Part shown: positions 1 through 7,288 of the stretch, piece after piece
How the letters are laid out: every line of letters begins with the position of its first letter
Position numbering within the stretch: position 1 is the stretch's first letter
DNA from: an uncultured Lachnospiraceae bacterium
GTDB lineage: Bacteria > Bacillota_A > Clostridia > Lachnospirales > Lachnospiraceae
Reading direction: 5' to 3'
Length of the DNA: 24,234 bases
Assembly (NCBI GenBank): GCA_910577835.1
Contig: CAJTOU010000043.1
Coordinates: 1-24,234, forward strand
Position numbers and translations under genes: made by a program
Notes under the pieces: model-generated
The model's input: only the letters and a program-made list of their open reading frames with translations
Told to the model about the DNA's origin: nothing
Databases searched by the model: none

Positions 1-1
1 A

Positions 2-637
2 AAACGCGATGCATTAATTGCAGAATACAAGGCTGCAGGAAGAAAAAATGAAATTCAGGCAGCATTAAAGGAACTCAAATGGCAGAACAGGGATTTGCTG
101 ATACCAGAAGATTTGTGTTATCTATATGGAAGTTATTTTGAAGATTATCTGGCTGATGTGGAAATCTGTCAGGAATTTGCCAGAAGAAACAGGGAGAAAA
201 TAGCGGAGGTATTGCTGGAAAGAGTAGGACTTACGGGCAGTGAAGCATTTCACACAATTCATAATTATATTGATACAGAGGAAATGATTTTGCGAAAAGG
301 CGCTATTGCAGCGCATGAGGGGGAAAAGGTATTAATTCCTATTAATATGAGAGACGGCAGTGTGCTGGCGATTGGAAAGGGAAACAAAGAATGGAATTAT
401 TCCGCGCCTCATGGAGCAGGACGGCTTATGTCCAGAACAAAAGCGAAGGAAAACCTAAGTATGCAGGAGTACAGAAAAGAAATGGAGGGTATTTATACAA
501 CTTCCGTAAATGAAGCTACTTTGGATGAAGCACCTATGGCATATAAGTCGATAGATGATATTCTTGATGTAATAAAAGAATCTGTAACAGTAATTCAGGT
601 AATGAAGCCAATTTATAATTTTAAGGCATCGGATTAA
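2..637 (+). CDS. rtcB: RtcB-family RNA ligase (3' part of gene)
   Basis: The reading frame is open to the left edge, so only the last 211 residues are visible; the TTG at 95 is an internal Leu codon, not a start. RtcB joins RNA 2',3'-cyclic phosphate or 3'-phosphate ends to 5'-OH ends in a GTP- and Mn-dependent reaction, in tRNA or rRNA repair. Visible hallmarks are FHTIHNYID, the stretch KGAIAAHEGE, then SAPHGAGRLMSR, whose His (codon 410-412) matches the guanylylated histidine of the family, and near the C-terminus LDEAPMAYKSIDDI. The frame ends in TAA at 635-637. The compact C-terminal layout fits the short RtcB variant common in Clostridia. An XRE regulator gene follows 60 bp later without an obvious terminator. 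Family assignment is secure; the RNA substrate here is unknown. Confidence 0.93.
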   Translation, partial: KRDALIAEYKAAGRKNEIQAALKELKWQNRDLLIPEDLCYLYGSYFEDYLADVEICQEFARRNREKIAEVLLERVGLTGSEAFHTIHNYIDTEEMILRKGAIAAHEGEKVLIPINMRDGSVLAIGKGNKEWNYSAPHGAGRLMSRTKAKENLSMQEYRKEMEGIYTTSVNEATLDEAPMAYKSIDDILDVIKESVTVIQVMKPIYNFKASD

Positions 638-697
638 GATAGCATATTGTCCTGTCTTATCCATGCTCAGAAGAAAATAAAACAGGAGGAAGAAAAG

Positions 698-958
698 ATG
701 TGTGACATTCCGGTGATTGATATGGAAAAGACAGGACAAAATATAATAAAATTACGGATAAGGCGGGGCTTGTCGGTAAAGGATATTCAAGATGTTTTTG
801 GATTTGTTACGCCGCAGGCAATTTATAAATGGCAGCATGGAACTGCACTGCCGTCAGTGGATAATCTGGTGGTACTGGCTGCGATTTTTCAGGTACGGGT
901 AGATGATATTCTTATTCTGGAAGGAAAAAAGCCAGTTAAGGGTGAGGTTAATGTCTAA
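698..958 (+). CDS. XRE-family helix-turn-helix regulator
   Basis: An 86-residue protein. The ATG at 698 is chosen because AGGAGG lies 7-12 bases upstream; the longer reading frame from 647 has no such site. Residues about 13-75 form a Cro/C1-type HTH: TGQNIIKLRIRRGLSVKDI, then FGFVTPQAIYKWQHGTALPS as recognition-helix region, then DNLVVLAAIFQVRVDDIL, the usual closing segment of XRE proteins. It should bind DNA as a dimer in the cytoplasm. It follows the RtcB gene by 60 bp on the same strand and may share its transcript, so autoregulation or control of the RtcB gene is possible but is inference. No ligand domain follows the HTH. Confidence 0.88.
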   Translation: MCDIPVIDMEKTGQNIIKLRIRRGLSVKDIQDVFGFVTPQAIYKWQHGTALPSVDNLVVLAAIFQVRVDDILILEGKKPVKGEVNV

Positions 959-990
959 ACAAATACATGTAATATATATAGTAAGTTTAT

Positions 991-1034
991 ACGCAATCAG
1001 TTTTGGCTGATAATACAGCAAGTATTGGTTGCGT
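991..1034 (+). other. Inverted repeat just upstream of tRNA-Ser
   Basis: ACGCAATCA (991-999) can pair with TGGTTGCGT (1026-1034), nine pairs with one G-U. A competing small hairpin ATCAG/CTGAT lies inside (996-1000 with 1006-1010). The element ends six bases before the tRNA acceptor stem. It overlaps a possible extended -10 (TG-A-TAATAC, 1008-1016), so it could be promoter DNA that happens to be palindromic or a leader structure. Confidence 0.35.
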
Positions 1035-1039
1035 GATTT

Positions 1040-1127
1040 GGAAAGATGACCGAGATGGACGAAGGTGTCACACTGCTAATGTGATGTATGCAATTGCTTA
1101 CCGAGGGTTCGAATCCCTCTCTTTCCG
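1040..1127 (+). tRNA. tRNA-Ser (anticodon GCU)
   Basis: The 88-nt sequence folds as a class II tRNA. The acceptor stem is GGAAAGA (1040-1046) with TCTTTCC (1120-1126) and G discriminator at 1127. The D arm has ACC/GGT with GG in the loop. The anticodon stem TCACA/TGTGA encloses the loop CTGCTAA, giving anticodon GCT, which reads AGC and AGU. A long variable arm follows (about 1086-1102), as expected for serine. The T arm is GAGGG-TTCGAAT-CCCTC (1103-1119). The gene does not encode the 3' CCA (the next bases are TTT), so CCA would be added enzymatically. A10-U25 replaces the more common G10-C25 in the D stem. It stands alone at the border of an accessory region. Confidence 0.92.
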
Positions 1128-1166
1128 TTTTTGAATGAATCCAACAAATATATAGGAGGAAAATAT

Positions 1167-1506
1167 ATGTCATCATCAATAAAAGACTATCGTCAACTAA
1201 TCGAAAAGCCATGGGGGAAAATGTTTTATGATATGATATTTCGCCAGCTTTCTTTACCAACAAATCCATCACTTAATATTCTTGATTTTGGAGCAGGATT
1301 TTGTGTCACAGCTAACTATTATGCACAGCATCACAGAGTAACGGCAGTTGAACCGAATGATGAAATGCTTCATTTGAAATTGTCGGATAATTGTGAAATG
1401 GTATGACAATATGCTGGAGCTGGAAATGAAAACCTGTCATCTCGACGAATATAAAAATATTGCTTTTTTTAATCATCTCCTTTTTCAAAAAGAGAACTTC
1501 AATTAA
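1167..1506 (+). pseudogene. Class I SAM-dependent methyltransferase remnant with internal deletion
   Basis: A good ribosome site (AGGAGG, 1154-1159) precedes the ATG at 1167. The first 79 residues look like the N-terminus of a methyltransferase, with SAM motif I in NILDFGAGFCVTANYYAQ and the acidic end of strand beta-2 in TAVEPNDEM. The frame stops at 1404-1406. Immediately around that point another frame reads WYDNMLELEMKTCHLDEY and then KNIAFFNHLL, ending at TAA 1504-1506. I read this as the C-terminus of the same kind of protein, so the central part (motifs II-IV and the rest of the fold) has been lost and the frame shifted. The product should be inactive. The 39-bp distance from the tRNA gene suggests decay in an integration-prone spot. 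The C-terminal half assignment is inference. Confidence 0.7.
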
Positions 1507-1732
1507 CCATTTTTCTTCCAGCTTTCCATGATTGCTCTGAAATCTGCATTGATACTTCTGTCAAAGATTGCAAAGATAATTTTGTTTAAATCCTTTTTGA
1601 GACAATTAAACTGGTCAAGTGGTATATATAAAGTGGTATAAATGCGCAAATTATATTGGTAAATATTTTTATAATATGATACAATTATCAAAAGTACATT
1701 TGAAAAATATTTTACAGATATGGAGAAGTAAA
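1507..1732. other. Gene-free stretch with a possible antisense remnant
   Basis: No start-bearing gene is convincing here. On the minus strand an open frame without a credible start or ribosome site ends at 1503 and reads KKDLNKIIFAIFDRSI then NADFRAIMESWKKNG. This has ordinary protein composition and may be the tail of a lost gene. I do not recognise it. The stretch also carries the 5' region of the Nudix gene, with no promoter I can defend. Confidence 0.35.
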
Positions 1733-2152
1733 ATGAAAAAAATAGAAGTAGCGGCAGCAATTATCTGTGATGACATAAATAAAAAGCAAAAGATATTTGC
1801 AACACAGAGGGGGTATGGAAAATTTCAGGGGCAGTGGGAATTTCCCGGTGGAAAAATAGAAAAAGGGGAAACGCCTGTACAGGCGTTAATTCGTGAAATA
1901 AAAGAAGAACTGGACACGGAAATAAGTGTGGAAGGTCTTGTTGATTTAATAGAATATGATTATCCCGACTTTCATTTAACTATGTATTGTTTTTGGGCGA
2001 TTGTGTTGTCTGGTAATTTGACTCTAAGGGAGCATAAGGCGGCGAAGTGGCTGACAAGGGAAACAATTGACAGTGTAAAATGGCTGCCGGCGGATGTGGA
2101 ACTGATTCAGAAAATAAAGCAGATTATGCAGCAGGAAGATATAAGAGAATAA
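1733..2152 (+). CDS. Nudix hydrolase, MutT-like (8-oxo-dGTP-type pyrophosphohydrolase)
   Basis: A 139-residue cytoplasmic enzyme. The ATG at 1733 is preceded by GGAG (1722-1725); upstream in-frame codons lack a site and encode an implausible N-terminus. The Nudix box GX5EX7REUXEEXGU is complete: G40, E46, R54-E55 and E58-E59, with D61 in place of the final Gly. The segment WEFPGGKIEKGETP before and inside the box, and the length, fit the MutT/CTP-pyrophosphohydrolase group that removes oxidised nucleotides such as 8-oxo-dGTP or 5-methyl-dCTP. The C-terminal KAAKWLTRETIDSVKWLPAD is also typical of MutT proteins. It stands alone between the methyltransferase remnant and the SUKH gene. Exact substrate cannot be told from sequence. 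Confidence 0.9.
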   Translation: MKKIEVAAAIICDDINKKQKIFATQRGYGKFQGQWEFPGGKIEKGETPVQALIREIKEELDTEISVEGLVDLIEYDYPDFHLTMYCFWAIVLSGNLTLREHKAAKWLTRETIDSVKWLPADVELIQKIKQIMQQEDIRE

Positions 2153-2284
2153 ATATTTAGATAAAGCAAAAAGCAAAGTTATCAGGTTGGAAGAAGGAAT
2201 GCCATATGAAATGGAATAAAGAAAAATATTGTAAAACCAATTTTAAGATACTTGATATAAAAAAGTATTTCAGGAGAATGAATT
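2153..2284. other. Intergenic stretch with short remnant frame
   Basis: A 30-codon frame from the ATG at 2206 (MKWNKEKYCKTNFKILDIKK onward) runs into the start of the SUKH gene. It has no good ribosome site and is not recognised. It may be a fragment of a decayed neighbour. The last bases hold the SUKH ribosome site AGGAG (2272-2276). Confidence 0.3.
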
Positions 2285-2704
2285 ATGACGAAAATTGAAA
2301 AATTTGTAGAAAAAATGAAACAAAAATATGGCAGGAATGTTGTTGTGAAAATGAGAAATTGTAATGAGGAAACACTTACACAGGTGCCACAGCCTCTTGT
2401 AGAATTGTATACTTATTATGATTCAATAGAATTTCCATTTGGCAGAATAGATTCAATGGAAAATGCAGTCAAATATTCCAATACTGCCGAGCCGTTTAAA
2501 AGTAAAGGATGGTTTTGTTTTGGATTTGACGGGTATTTTTCATTTTGGCTTTGCAGTTACAGTCCTGATTCGGAAGGACTATGGATTACTTCATGGGACC
2601 ATGATATGGAAGATGAAATAGAATGTGTCTATTTAAATCTTGTTGAATTTTTACAGGATATGGAAGAAGAATATGAAGAAAACAGAGAGGAGGAATATCT
2701 ATAA
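2285..2704 (+). CDS. SUKH (SMI1/KNR4)-family protein, possible immunity protein
   Basis: A 139-residue acidic, soluble protein. AGGAG at 2272-2276 supports the ATG at 2285. The order of motifs fits the SMI1/KNR4 fold: LPQ-like segment VPQPLVELYTYYDSIEFPFG, then GWFCFGFDGYFSFWLCSY, then LWITSWDHDMEDEIECVYLN and VEFLQDMEEEYEE at the end. SUKH proteins are best known as immunity proteins against toxins of polymorphic toxin systems; some have other binding roles. No toxin gene is visible here, so this would be an orphan immunity protein or a general binding module. It sits in a cluster with an unknown 302-residue protein and upstream of the Wadjet operon. Family assignment comes from pattern recognition and should be checked by profile search. 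Confidence 0.72.
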   Translation: MTKIEKFVEKMKQKYGRNVVVKMRNCNEETLTQVPQPLVELYTYYDSIEFPFGRIDSMENAVKYSNTAEPFKSKGWFCFGFDGYFSFWLCSYSPDSEGLWITSWDHDMEDEIECVYLNLVEFLQDMEEEYEENREEEYL

Positions 2705-2869
2705 GGTGGAAAAAACTTTTAGATAAAGACTGTGTGAAAAAATTAATACAAGATAATATTCGAGCTGGATTTACTGTGGAATGGAAACACTGATAAAAAA
2801 ATTGCAGGTTTGAATTTTCAATGGGATAAACAATATGAGGATTAGAATAAATTTTCTATGGAGTAAAAT
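2705..2869. other. Intergenic stretch with degraded coding remnants
   Basis: Two short frames overlap here. One ends near 2793 with LIQDNIRAGFTVEWKH. The other ends at 2845 with NTDKKIAGLNFQWDKQYED. Neither has a start or ribosome site, but both have protein-like composition, which suggests a broken small gene rather than a designed spacer. The ribosome site of the next gene (TGGAG, 2859-2863) lies at the end. Confidence 0.35.
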
Positions 2870-3778
2870 ATGACAGATTACAGTGAATTTCAGCCATTAG
2901 CTCTTGGAGCAGGCTGGATAGTAGAAAAAAATGAATTTTTGAAAACGGATAATAAAAAAGAACTTTTGTCATATAGAAATCATATTTCTGAAAATCCGCT
3001 GCTTGTGCTTAAATATGAACACCATGAACGAAAAAGAAAGTTCTCTTTTCAAAATTATGAGTTGTATATTTCCGTTTGGTGCTTGAAAGAATATCCAAAG
3101 AAATATTTTAAAGAATATTTTAAAAGTGATAATTGCACAGATGAATATTTAATTTTCATTTTTGTAAAACCATGCAATACAGAAGCATATCTTCTGGATA
3201 AAGCGACATGCAGAGATTCACAAAGCACAGCAGAGACAATAAAGTATCTGGCAGGCAGATATTCAAGTCCATATAACTGGAAAAAGTATCAAATAGCAAT
3301 TATTCATAAAATCTGGGAAAAAGAGCGAATTGCACGAAATATAAAAAGCATGATAGTATATCATGGCACAGATGAGTATTATAAATTGATTGATTTTATT
3401 CCTGTCAGAATATCCGCTGGATGGAATATTTTATTAAATTCCTTCTGCGAAAAAGATATCTTTGCTTTTCCGGTCAGACAACAATGCAATATTAACGATT
3501 TTGAATGGGAAAGAGATATATCGGTATACAGATTGGAATTAAAGGAGTCTTTTGTTTATGTAGAGCTTCAGGAGTATATAAATGAATGTAGTACAAATTC
3601 TCTGTTGCATATTTATGTTTATTATGATTTGAAAGACAAAGGCGTATTTTTCGAAAAACTGGAAAGTATATTTTGTTATTCGGTAGAAGAAGCAAAAAGA
3701 GAATTGGAAAAAATGTTATGGAAGTATGAATATAAGAGAAATTTTACTATAAGTATTATGTCAGAAAAAGGGGTGTAA
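2870..3778 (+). CDS. Uncharacterised 302-residue protein with apparent internal duplication
   Basis: I do not recognise the family. The ATG at 2870 has TGGAG six bases upstream. There is no signal peptide or membrane segment, so a cytosolic protein is expected. The two halves look related: residues about 7-20 (FQPLALGAGWIVEKNEFL) recur near 175-190 as FIPVRISAGWNILLNSFC. In both halves a beta-rich stretch follows (LIFIFVKPCN; LLHIYVYYDL), and both close with an acidic helix containing a Ser-(V/T)-(A/E)-E-(T/A)-like segment (STAETIKYLAGRY; SVEEAKRELEKMLWKY). This suggests two copies of a domain of about 130 residues. It lies between the SUKH gene and the Wadjet operon, a place where immunity or defence functions would be expected, but no function can be assigned. 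Confidence 0.75.
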   Translation: MTDYSEFQPLALGAGWIVEKNEFLKTDNKKELLSYRNHISENPLLVLKYEHHERKRKFSFQNYELYISVWCLKEYPKKYFKEYFKSDNCTDEYLIFIFVKPCNTEAYLLDKATCRDSQSTAETIKYLAGRYSSPYNWKKYQIAIIHKIWEKERIARNIKSMIVYHGTDEYYKLIDFIPVRISAGWNILLNSFCEKDIFAFPVRQQCNINDFEWERDISVYRLELKESFVYVELQEYINECSTNSLLHIYVYYDLKDKGVFFEKLESIFCYSVEEAKRELEKMLWKYEYKRNFTISIMSEKGV

Positions 3779-3891
3779 AATCTTTTTAAATATAGTAAAT
3801 ATTATATTCAAAAATTAGAAAAAATTGAGGGAAAAGGCACAAATAGAAAAGAAAGCTGGAAAGTTTTATAAATAAAGGAAGGTTCTGACGA

Positions 3892-4899
3892 ATGAAAAAA
3901 AAGAAAATTTATTTAACGGAAGTTGTTGCTGGACATAAAAATATGGATTATCAGCAGCTTTACTCCTATGTTCTATCAGAAATAGAAAAAAAACATTTAA
4001 TCCCCATAAAGGCTTCTGGATTAAATGGAAAAAAACCCGCGCTGTATAATTCCTACTGGCTGACAGAGCAGGAAAAAGAAGAAACAGATATTTCAGAAGA
4101 ATTAAAATACAAAATACATCCATTATTAGATACCACCTATTATCAAAAATACCCCAAGCGCTATCAGCAGGAAAAAAAAGAAATCCTTCTTTTAAGCGAT
4201 TATCTCACAAAATCAAAAAACTGTTTAAATACATCCGAAACAATCAATGAGCGAAGCTTTGAAATATTTCACCGTGAAAAATTTTTAGACCGTGAGGGTG
4301 GTATGGATTTATTGTCACGTCTTGGCATATCGGCAGAGGATTTGAATTTTTACAGAACCTCCGAGCCAATGTCTTATTATTCCCGTCAGAAGCAGACTCC
4401 ACAGAATTTTTTAATTATAGAAAACAAAGATACTTTTTATAGTATGCGAAGATATTTGATTAACGGAAATCAAAAAATATTTGATTTAAAAATCGAAACT
4501 CTGATATATGGCGGAGGAAAAGGGATTTATAAAACTTTTGAGGATTATGTAAGTTTTGTGGAACCTTATTTTGCAGATAAAAATAATCAGGTTTATTATT
4601 TTGGTGATTTGGATTATGAGGGAATTTTAATTTATGAAATTTTGGCGGAAAAATATAAACACAATACTGATATTATCTTATTTGTACAGGGATATAAAAA
4701 AATGTTGGAAAAGGCGGAAATATTTGGAATTGACGAACTTCCTGATACAAAAGAAGGGCAGAACCGGAATATTGGAGAAAAATTTTTTTCTTTTTTTGAA
4801 AAGGATTATCAGGAAAAGATAAGAAATATATTAGAATTGGGAAAATATATTCCACAGGAAATTGTAAATGAAGCAGACTACCAGAAATGTGAGAAATAA
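3892..4899 (+). CDS. jetD: Wadjet defence nuclease subunit JetD (Toprim)
   Basis: A 335-residue protein; AAGGAAGG (3875-3882) supports the ATG at 3892. The N-terminal 150 residues are helical and basic. The C-terminal half is a Toprim fold of the JetD/DUF2220 type: FLIIENKDTFYSM with the catalytic Glu at E177, the YGGGKGI loop at 206-212, and YYFGDLDYEGILIYE with D239 and D241 as the metal-binding DxD. JetD is the effector of Wadjet: it cleaves circular DNA such as plasmids once the SMC motor has extruded it. The gene is first in the operon, 63 bp before jetA, whereas the reference type I systems have jetD last. All three Toprim acidic positions are intact, so the nuclease should be active. 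The 113 bp upstream (3779-3891) are very AT-rich and probably hold the operon promoter, but no hexamers are clear. Confidence 0.9.
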   Translation: MKKKKIYLTEVVAGHKNMDYQQLYSYVLSEIEKKHLIPIKASGLNGKKPALYNSYWLTEQEKEETDISEELKYKIHPLLDTTYYQKYPKRYQQEKKEILLLSDYLTKSKNCLNTSETINERSFEIFHREKFLDREGGMDLLSRLGISAEDLNFYRTSEPMSYYSRQKQTPQNFLIIENKDTFYSMRRYLINGNQKIFDLKIETLIYGGGKGIYKTFEDYVSFVEPYFADKNNQVYYFGDLDYEGILIYEILAEKYKHNTDIILFVQGYKKMLEKAEIFGIDELPDTKEGQNRNIGEKFFSFFEKDYQEKIRNILELGKYIPQEIVNEADYQKCEK

Positions 4900-4962
4900 T
4901 TTTGGCAATTCAAAAAGCATAAAAAATAAAATAATAAAAAACAGATAAATGGAGAATAACAG

Positions 4963-6558
4963 ATGAATTTTTTAAAGGATTTTCCAAAACGTATGAAAAG
5001 CGTGGGCAGATATGTGGTATTGATGAAAAACAGTTTTCAGAAAACTACATGGAAACAATATGGAATCGAAACAGCAGATGAGCAGATGAATATTATTTTT
5101 ACAGTATTATTATATATTATGGAATATTCTTTGAAAGAAGAAAATTGTACGATTGACGATATTGGAGAATTTATTGGTACGATAAACGACCAGTACTTTA
5201 AAAAGCAATATTCCTACGACGATATCCGAAAGCTTGCGGATTTTATTGTAAACGAGATATTAAGCAATTCGGGAAATGCCATGTATTTCAGCGGTTATGA
5301 TTATGAAAAAAAAGAATATCAGGAAATTCATATTAATTATATTGCAAATAAAATTGTCTATCTTGAGAACAGCGTAAGAAGAACCTCCTATTATTTGACG
5401 GAGGAGGGCTATAATATGGTACTTTCTACTATGGAGCTGGAAAACAATCTGAAATTGACTGTACATGAAATGTTATTTAAGCTTCATTTGGAAAAAGCAG
5501 ATTACGGAAGAGCAGTAAATGATATTAAAAATGTGTTTGACCAGCTTAGAATCCAGACACAGAAAATACAGGAAGCAATGCGCAGAATCAGGCAGAATGC
5601 GCTTTCCTATTCCGTAGAGGAATATAGACAGATTATAGAGGAAACTATTAAAACCGTAGAAGATACCAGACAGAAATTTAAGGCTCATAAGGAAATTGTA
5701 GAACAGCGGGTTCTGGAATTTGAAAAGCAGGAGATTCATATCCACAGTCTGTCTAAAAAGGATGCGGACAGACTGGAAAATCTGAAAGTGATAGAGGGAT
5801 TTCTAAGCAGGTCTTTAGACGAACATCAGAGAATTTTAAACGACCATTTTGATTTAAAAAGTCTGTATGATATGGAGCTTGAAAATTACTCCAATATGAC
5901 AATGGTACAGAGATTTCATATGCGAAGTGAATTATATGACCGGATATTGCGGGATTCCTCGCTGCTGGAAAATATACATCAGATATTTCAGCCGCTATTC
6001 TGGCGAAATACAGATAAAGTTTATCATCCCGGAAAGGCATTTGAGGTTCAGAAAAGAATACGAAAGGCAGACAGCGAAGATGAAACCATGGAGCTTGGAT
6101 TTGATGAAGAATTGTATCAGGGGGAGTTGGAGAAGAAACGCAGGGAACGGTTGAAGAAGTATTCGGAAAGTCTGTCGCTGCTGATAAAAGAAATGGTAAG
6201 GAATAATGGAATTTCTCTTGCCAAATTAAAAGAAACAGTATTTGAGGAACAGAAAGACTTGTTGATTCCGTCTCTGGAAATTTTTCGTGAAATTATGATT
6301 GAACTTTTATCTGCACATATAATTTATCCTGAAGAACTAAGGAGAGAACGCAGGGAATATCTGTCGGAAACTTCCGGACAATTTCAGTTAAATGAAATGC
6401 TGCTTGATATTCTGGAAGAAAATCATCTGCAAAAAATAAAGAAAATCTGCATAAGGCGTTGTGAGGATAAAAAGCTGATATATTTTGAACAGGTGAGAGA
6501 TGAAAACGGAGAATATAAAAATATCCGTTGCTCCAATGTGGAGTTTTGGTACGAATAA
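4963..6558 (+). CDS. jetA: Wadjet subunit JetA (kleisin-like)
   Basis: A 531-residue, highly charged, helical protein without membrane segments. The ATG at 4963 follows GGAGA at 4951-4955. The N-terminal 130 residues look like a globular helical/winged-helix part, residues about 150-320 are long helices rich in Glu, Lys and Arg (for example the run around 200-290), and the C-terminal 140 residues look globular again, ending in NIRCSNVEFWYE. This layout, with the gene between jetD and jetB and before a giant SMC-like gene, identifies it as JetA, the kleisin that bridges JetC heads and binds JetB. It matches the clostridial JetA type rather than the DUF3375 type of the reference Bacillus system, in my judgement. 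Primary motifs are weak, so position in the operon carries much of the call. Confidence 0.84.
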   Translation: MNFLKDFPKRMKSVGRYVVLMKNSFQKTTWKQYGIETADEQMNIIFTVLLYIMEYSLKEENCTIDDIGEFIGTINDQYFKKQYSYDDIRKLADFIVNEILSNSGNAMYFSGYDYEKKEYQEIHINYIANKIVYLENSVRRTSYYLTEEGYNMVLSTMELENNLKLTVHEMLFKLHLEKADYGRAVNDIKNVFDQLRIQTQKIQEAMRRIRQNALSYSVEEYRQIIEETIKTVEDTRQKFKAHKEIVEQRVLEFEKQEIHIHSLSKKDADRLENLKVIEGFLSRSLDEHQRILNDHFDLKSLYDMELENYSNMTMVQRFHMRSELYDRILRDSSLLENIHQIFQPLFWRNTDKVYHPGKAFEVQKRIRKADSEDETMELGFDEELYQGELEKKRRERLKKYSESLSLLIKEMVRNNGISLAKLKETVFEEQKDLLIPSLEIFREIMIELLSAHIIYPEELRRERREYLSETSGQFQLNEMLLDILEENHLQKIKKICIRRCEDKKLIYFEQVRDENGEYKNIRCSNVEFWYE

Positions 6559-6571
6559 TAGGAGAAAAGAG

Positions 6572-7288
6572 ATGGCGTATGAAATGGAAAGTATCCGGCT
6601 GAGTCAGGCTGTTTTTTATTATCTGTTGAAAAACAGCGAACTGACAGAATCCAAGGAGCCGGATTTATTTAAAGCGTATGTGGAAAATGAAGACGTGATG
6701 AATTTAGTAAAAAGTCAGGGAGAGATTGCGGACTGCATGATTGAATGTTATGGAAATACCGTTTATATTATGCCAAATATCAGCAATCATCATTTTGGTT
6801 ATTCCAAGGCGGAATTGAAACGGGAATTGTGCAAATCCGGCGCGACGGATAAAGAGTATTATCTGTCGCAATTTATTATACTGACATTGCTTGCGGAGTT
6901 TTACGACGGACAGGGTATTCGTTGCAAATCGAGGGATTTTATAAAAACAGGCGAGCTTCAGAATATTGTATCCGAACGTTTAAGAACAGGCATAGAAGCG
7001 GAGGCTGAGATAGAAACAACAGGTCTTGACTACCAAAGCATGAGTGAGGCTTTTGAATCGCTGAAAAGCGATGATAAAAATTCGAGAAAGAAAACGACCA
7101 AGGAGGGCATGATAAATACGATTATAGACTTTCTGGAAAAGCAGAGTTTGATTACATATATACAGGAGGACGAAATGATAAAGACAACTGGAAAACTTGA
7201 CAATATTATGGAGATGAAACTGTTAAATAAAAAGAATTACAGCAGAGTAATGCGGACGCTGGGGGTAATGGAAGATGAGCAGAATTAA
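6572..7288 (+). CDS. jetB: Wadjet subunit JetB (kite / winged-helix)
   Basis: A 238-residue protein. The ATG at 6572 (MAYEMESIRLSQAVFYYLL) is chosen over an upstream in-frame ATG at 6500 because AGGAG lies at 6560-6564, leaving 13 bp after jetA. The sequence is helical with two likely winged-helix units: residues about 8-30 plus the strand pair YGNTVYIMPN, and a C-terminal unit around 175-230. JetB corresponds to the MukE/kite dimer that binds the kleisin JetA. Its end overlaps jetC by 14 bp, so the two are translationally coupled. The assignment relies on size, fold impression and fixed operon position; it resembles clostridial JetB proteins more than the DUF4194 type. Confidence 0.82.
   Translation: MAYEMESIRLSQAVFYYLLKNSELTESKEPDLFKAYVENEDVMNLVKSQGEIADCMIECYGNTVYIMPNISNHHFGYSKAELKRELCKSGATDKEYYLSQFIILTLLAEFYDGQGIRCKSRDFIKTGELQNIVSERLRTGIEAEAEIETTGLDYQSMSEAFESLKSDDKNSRKKTTKEGMINTIIDFLEKQSLITYIQEDEMIKTTGKLDNIMEMKLLNKKNYSRVMRTLGVMEDEQN

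Noticed and set aside
997..1272. Minus-strand open frame of 91 codons across the tRNA region
   Set aside because: It translates the antisense of the tRNA-Ser (the peptide EREGFEPSV is a well-known artefact of tRNA genes) and of the methyltransferase start.
6500..6571. Upstream start for jetB overlapping the end of jetA
   Set aside because: The ATG at 6572 has a good AGGAG site and a plausible N-terminus, while the 6500 start has none and reads the jetA tail in another frame.
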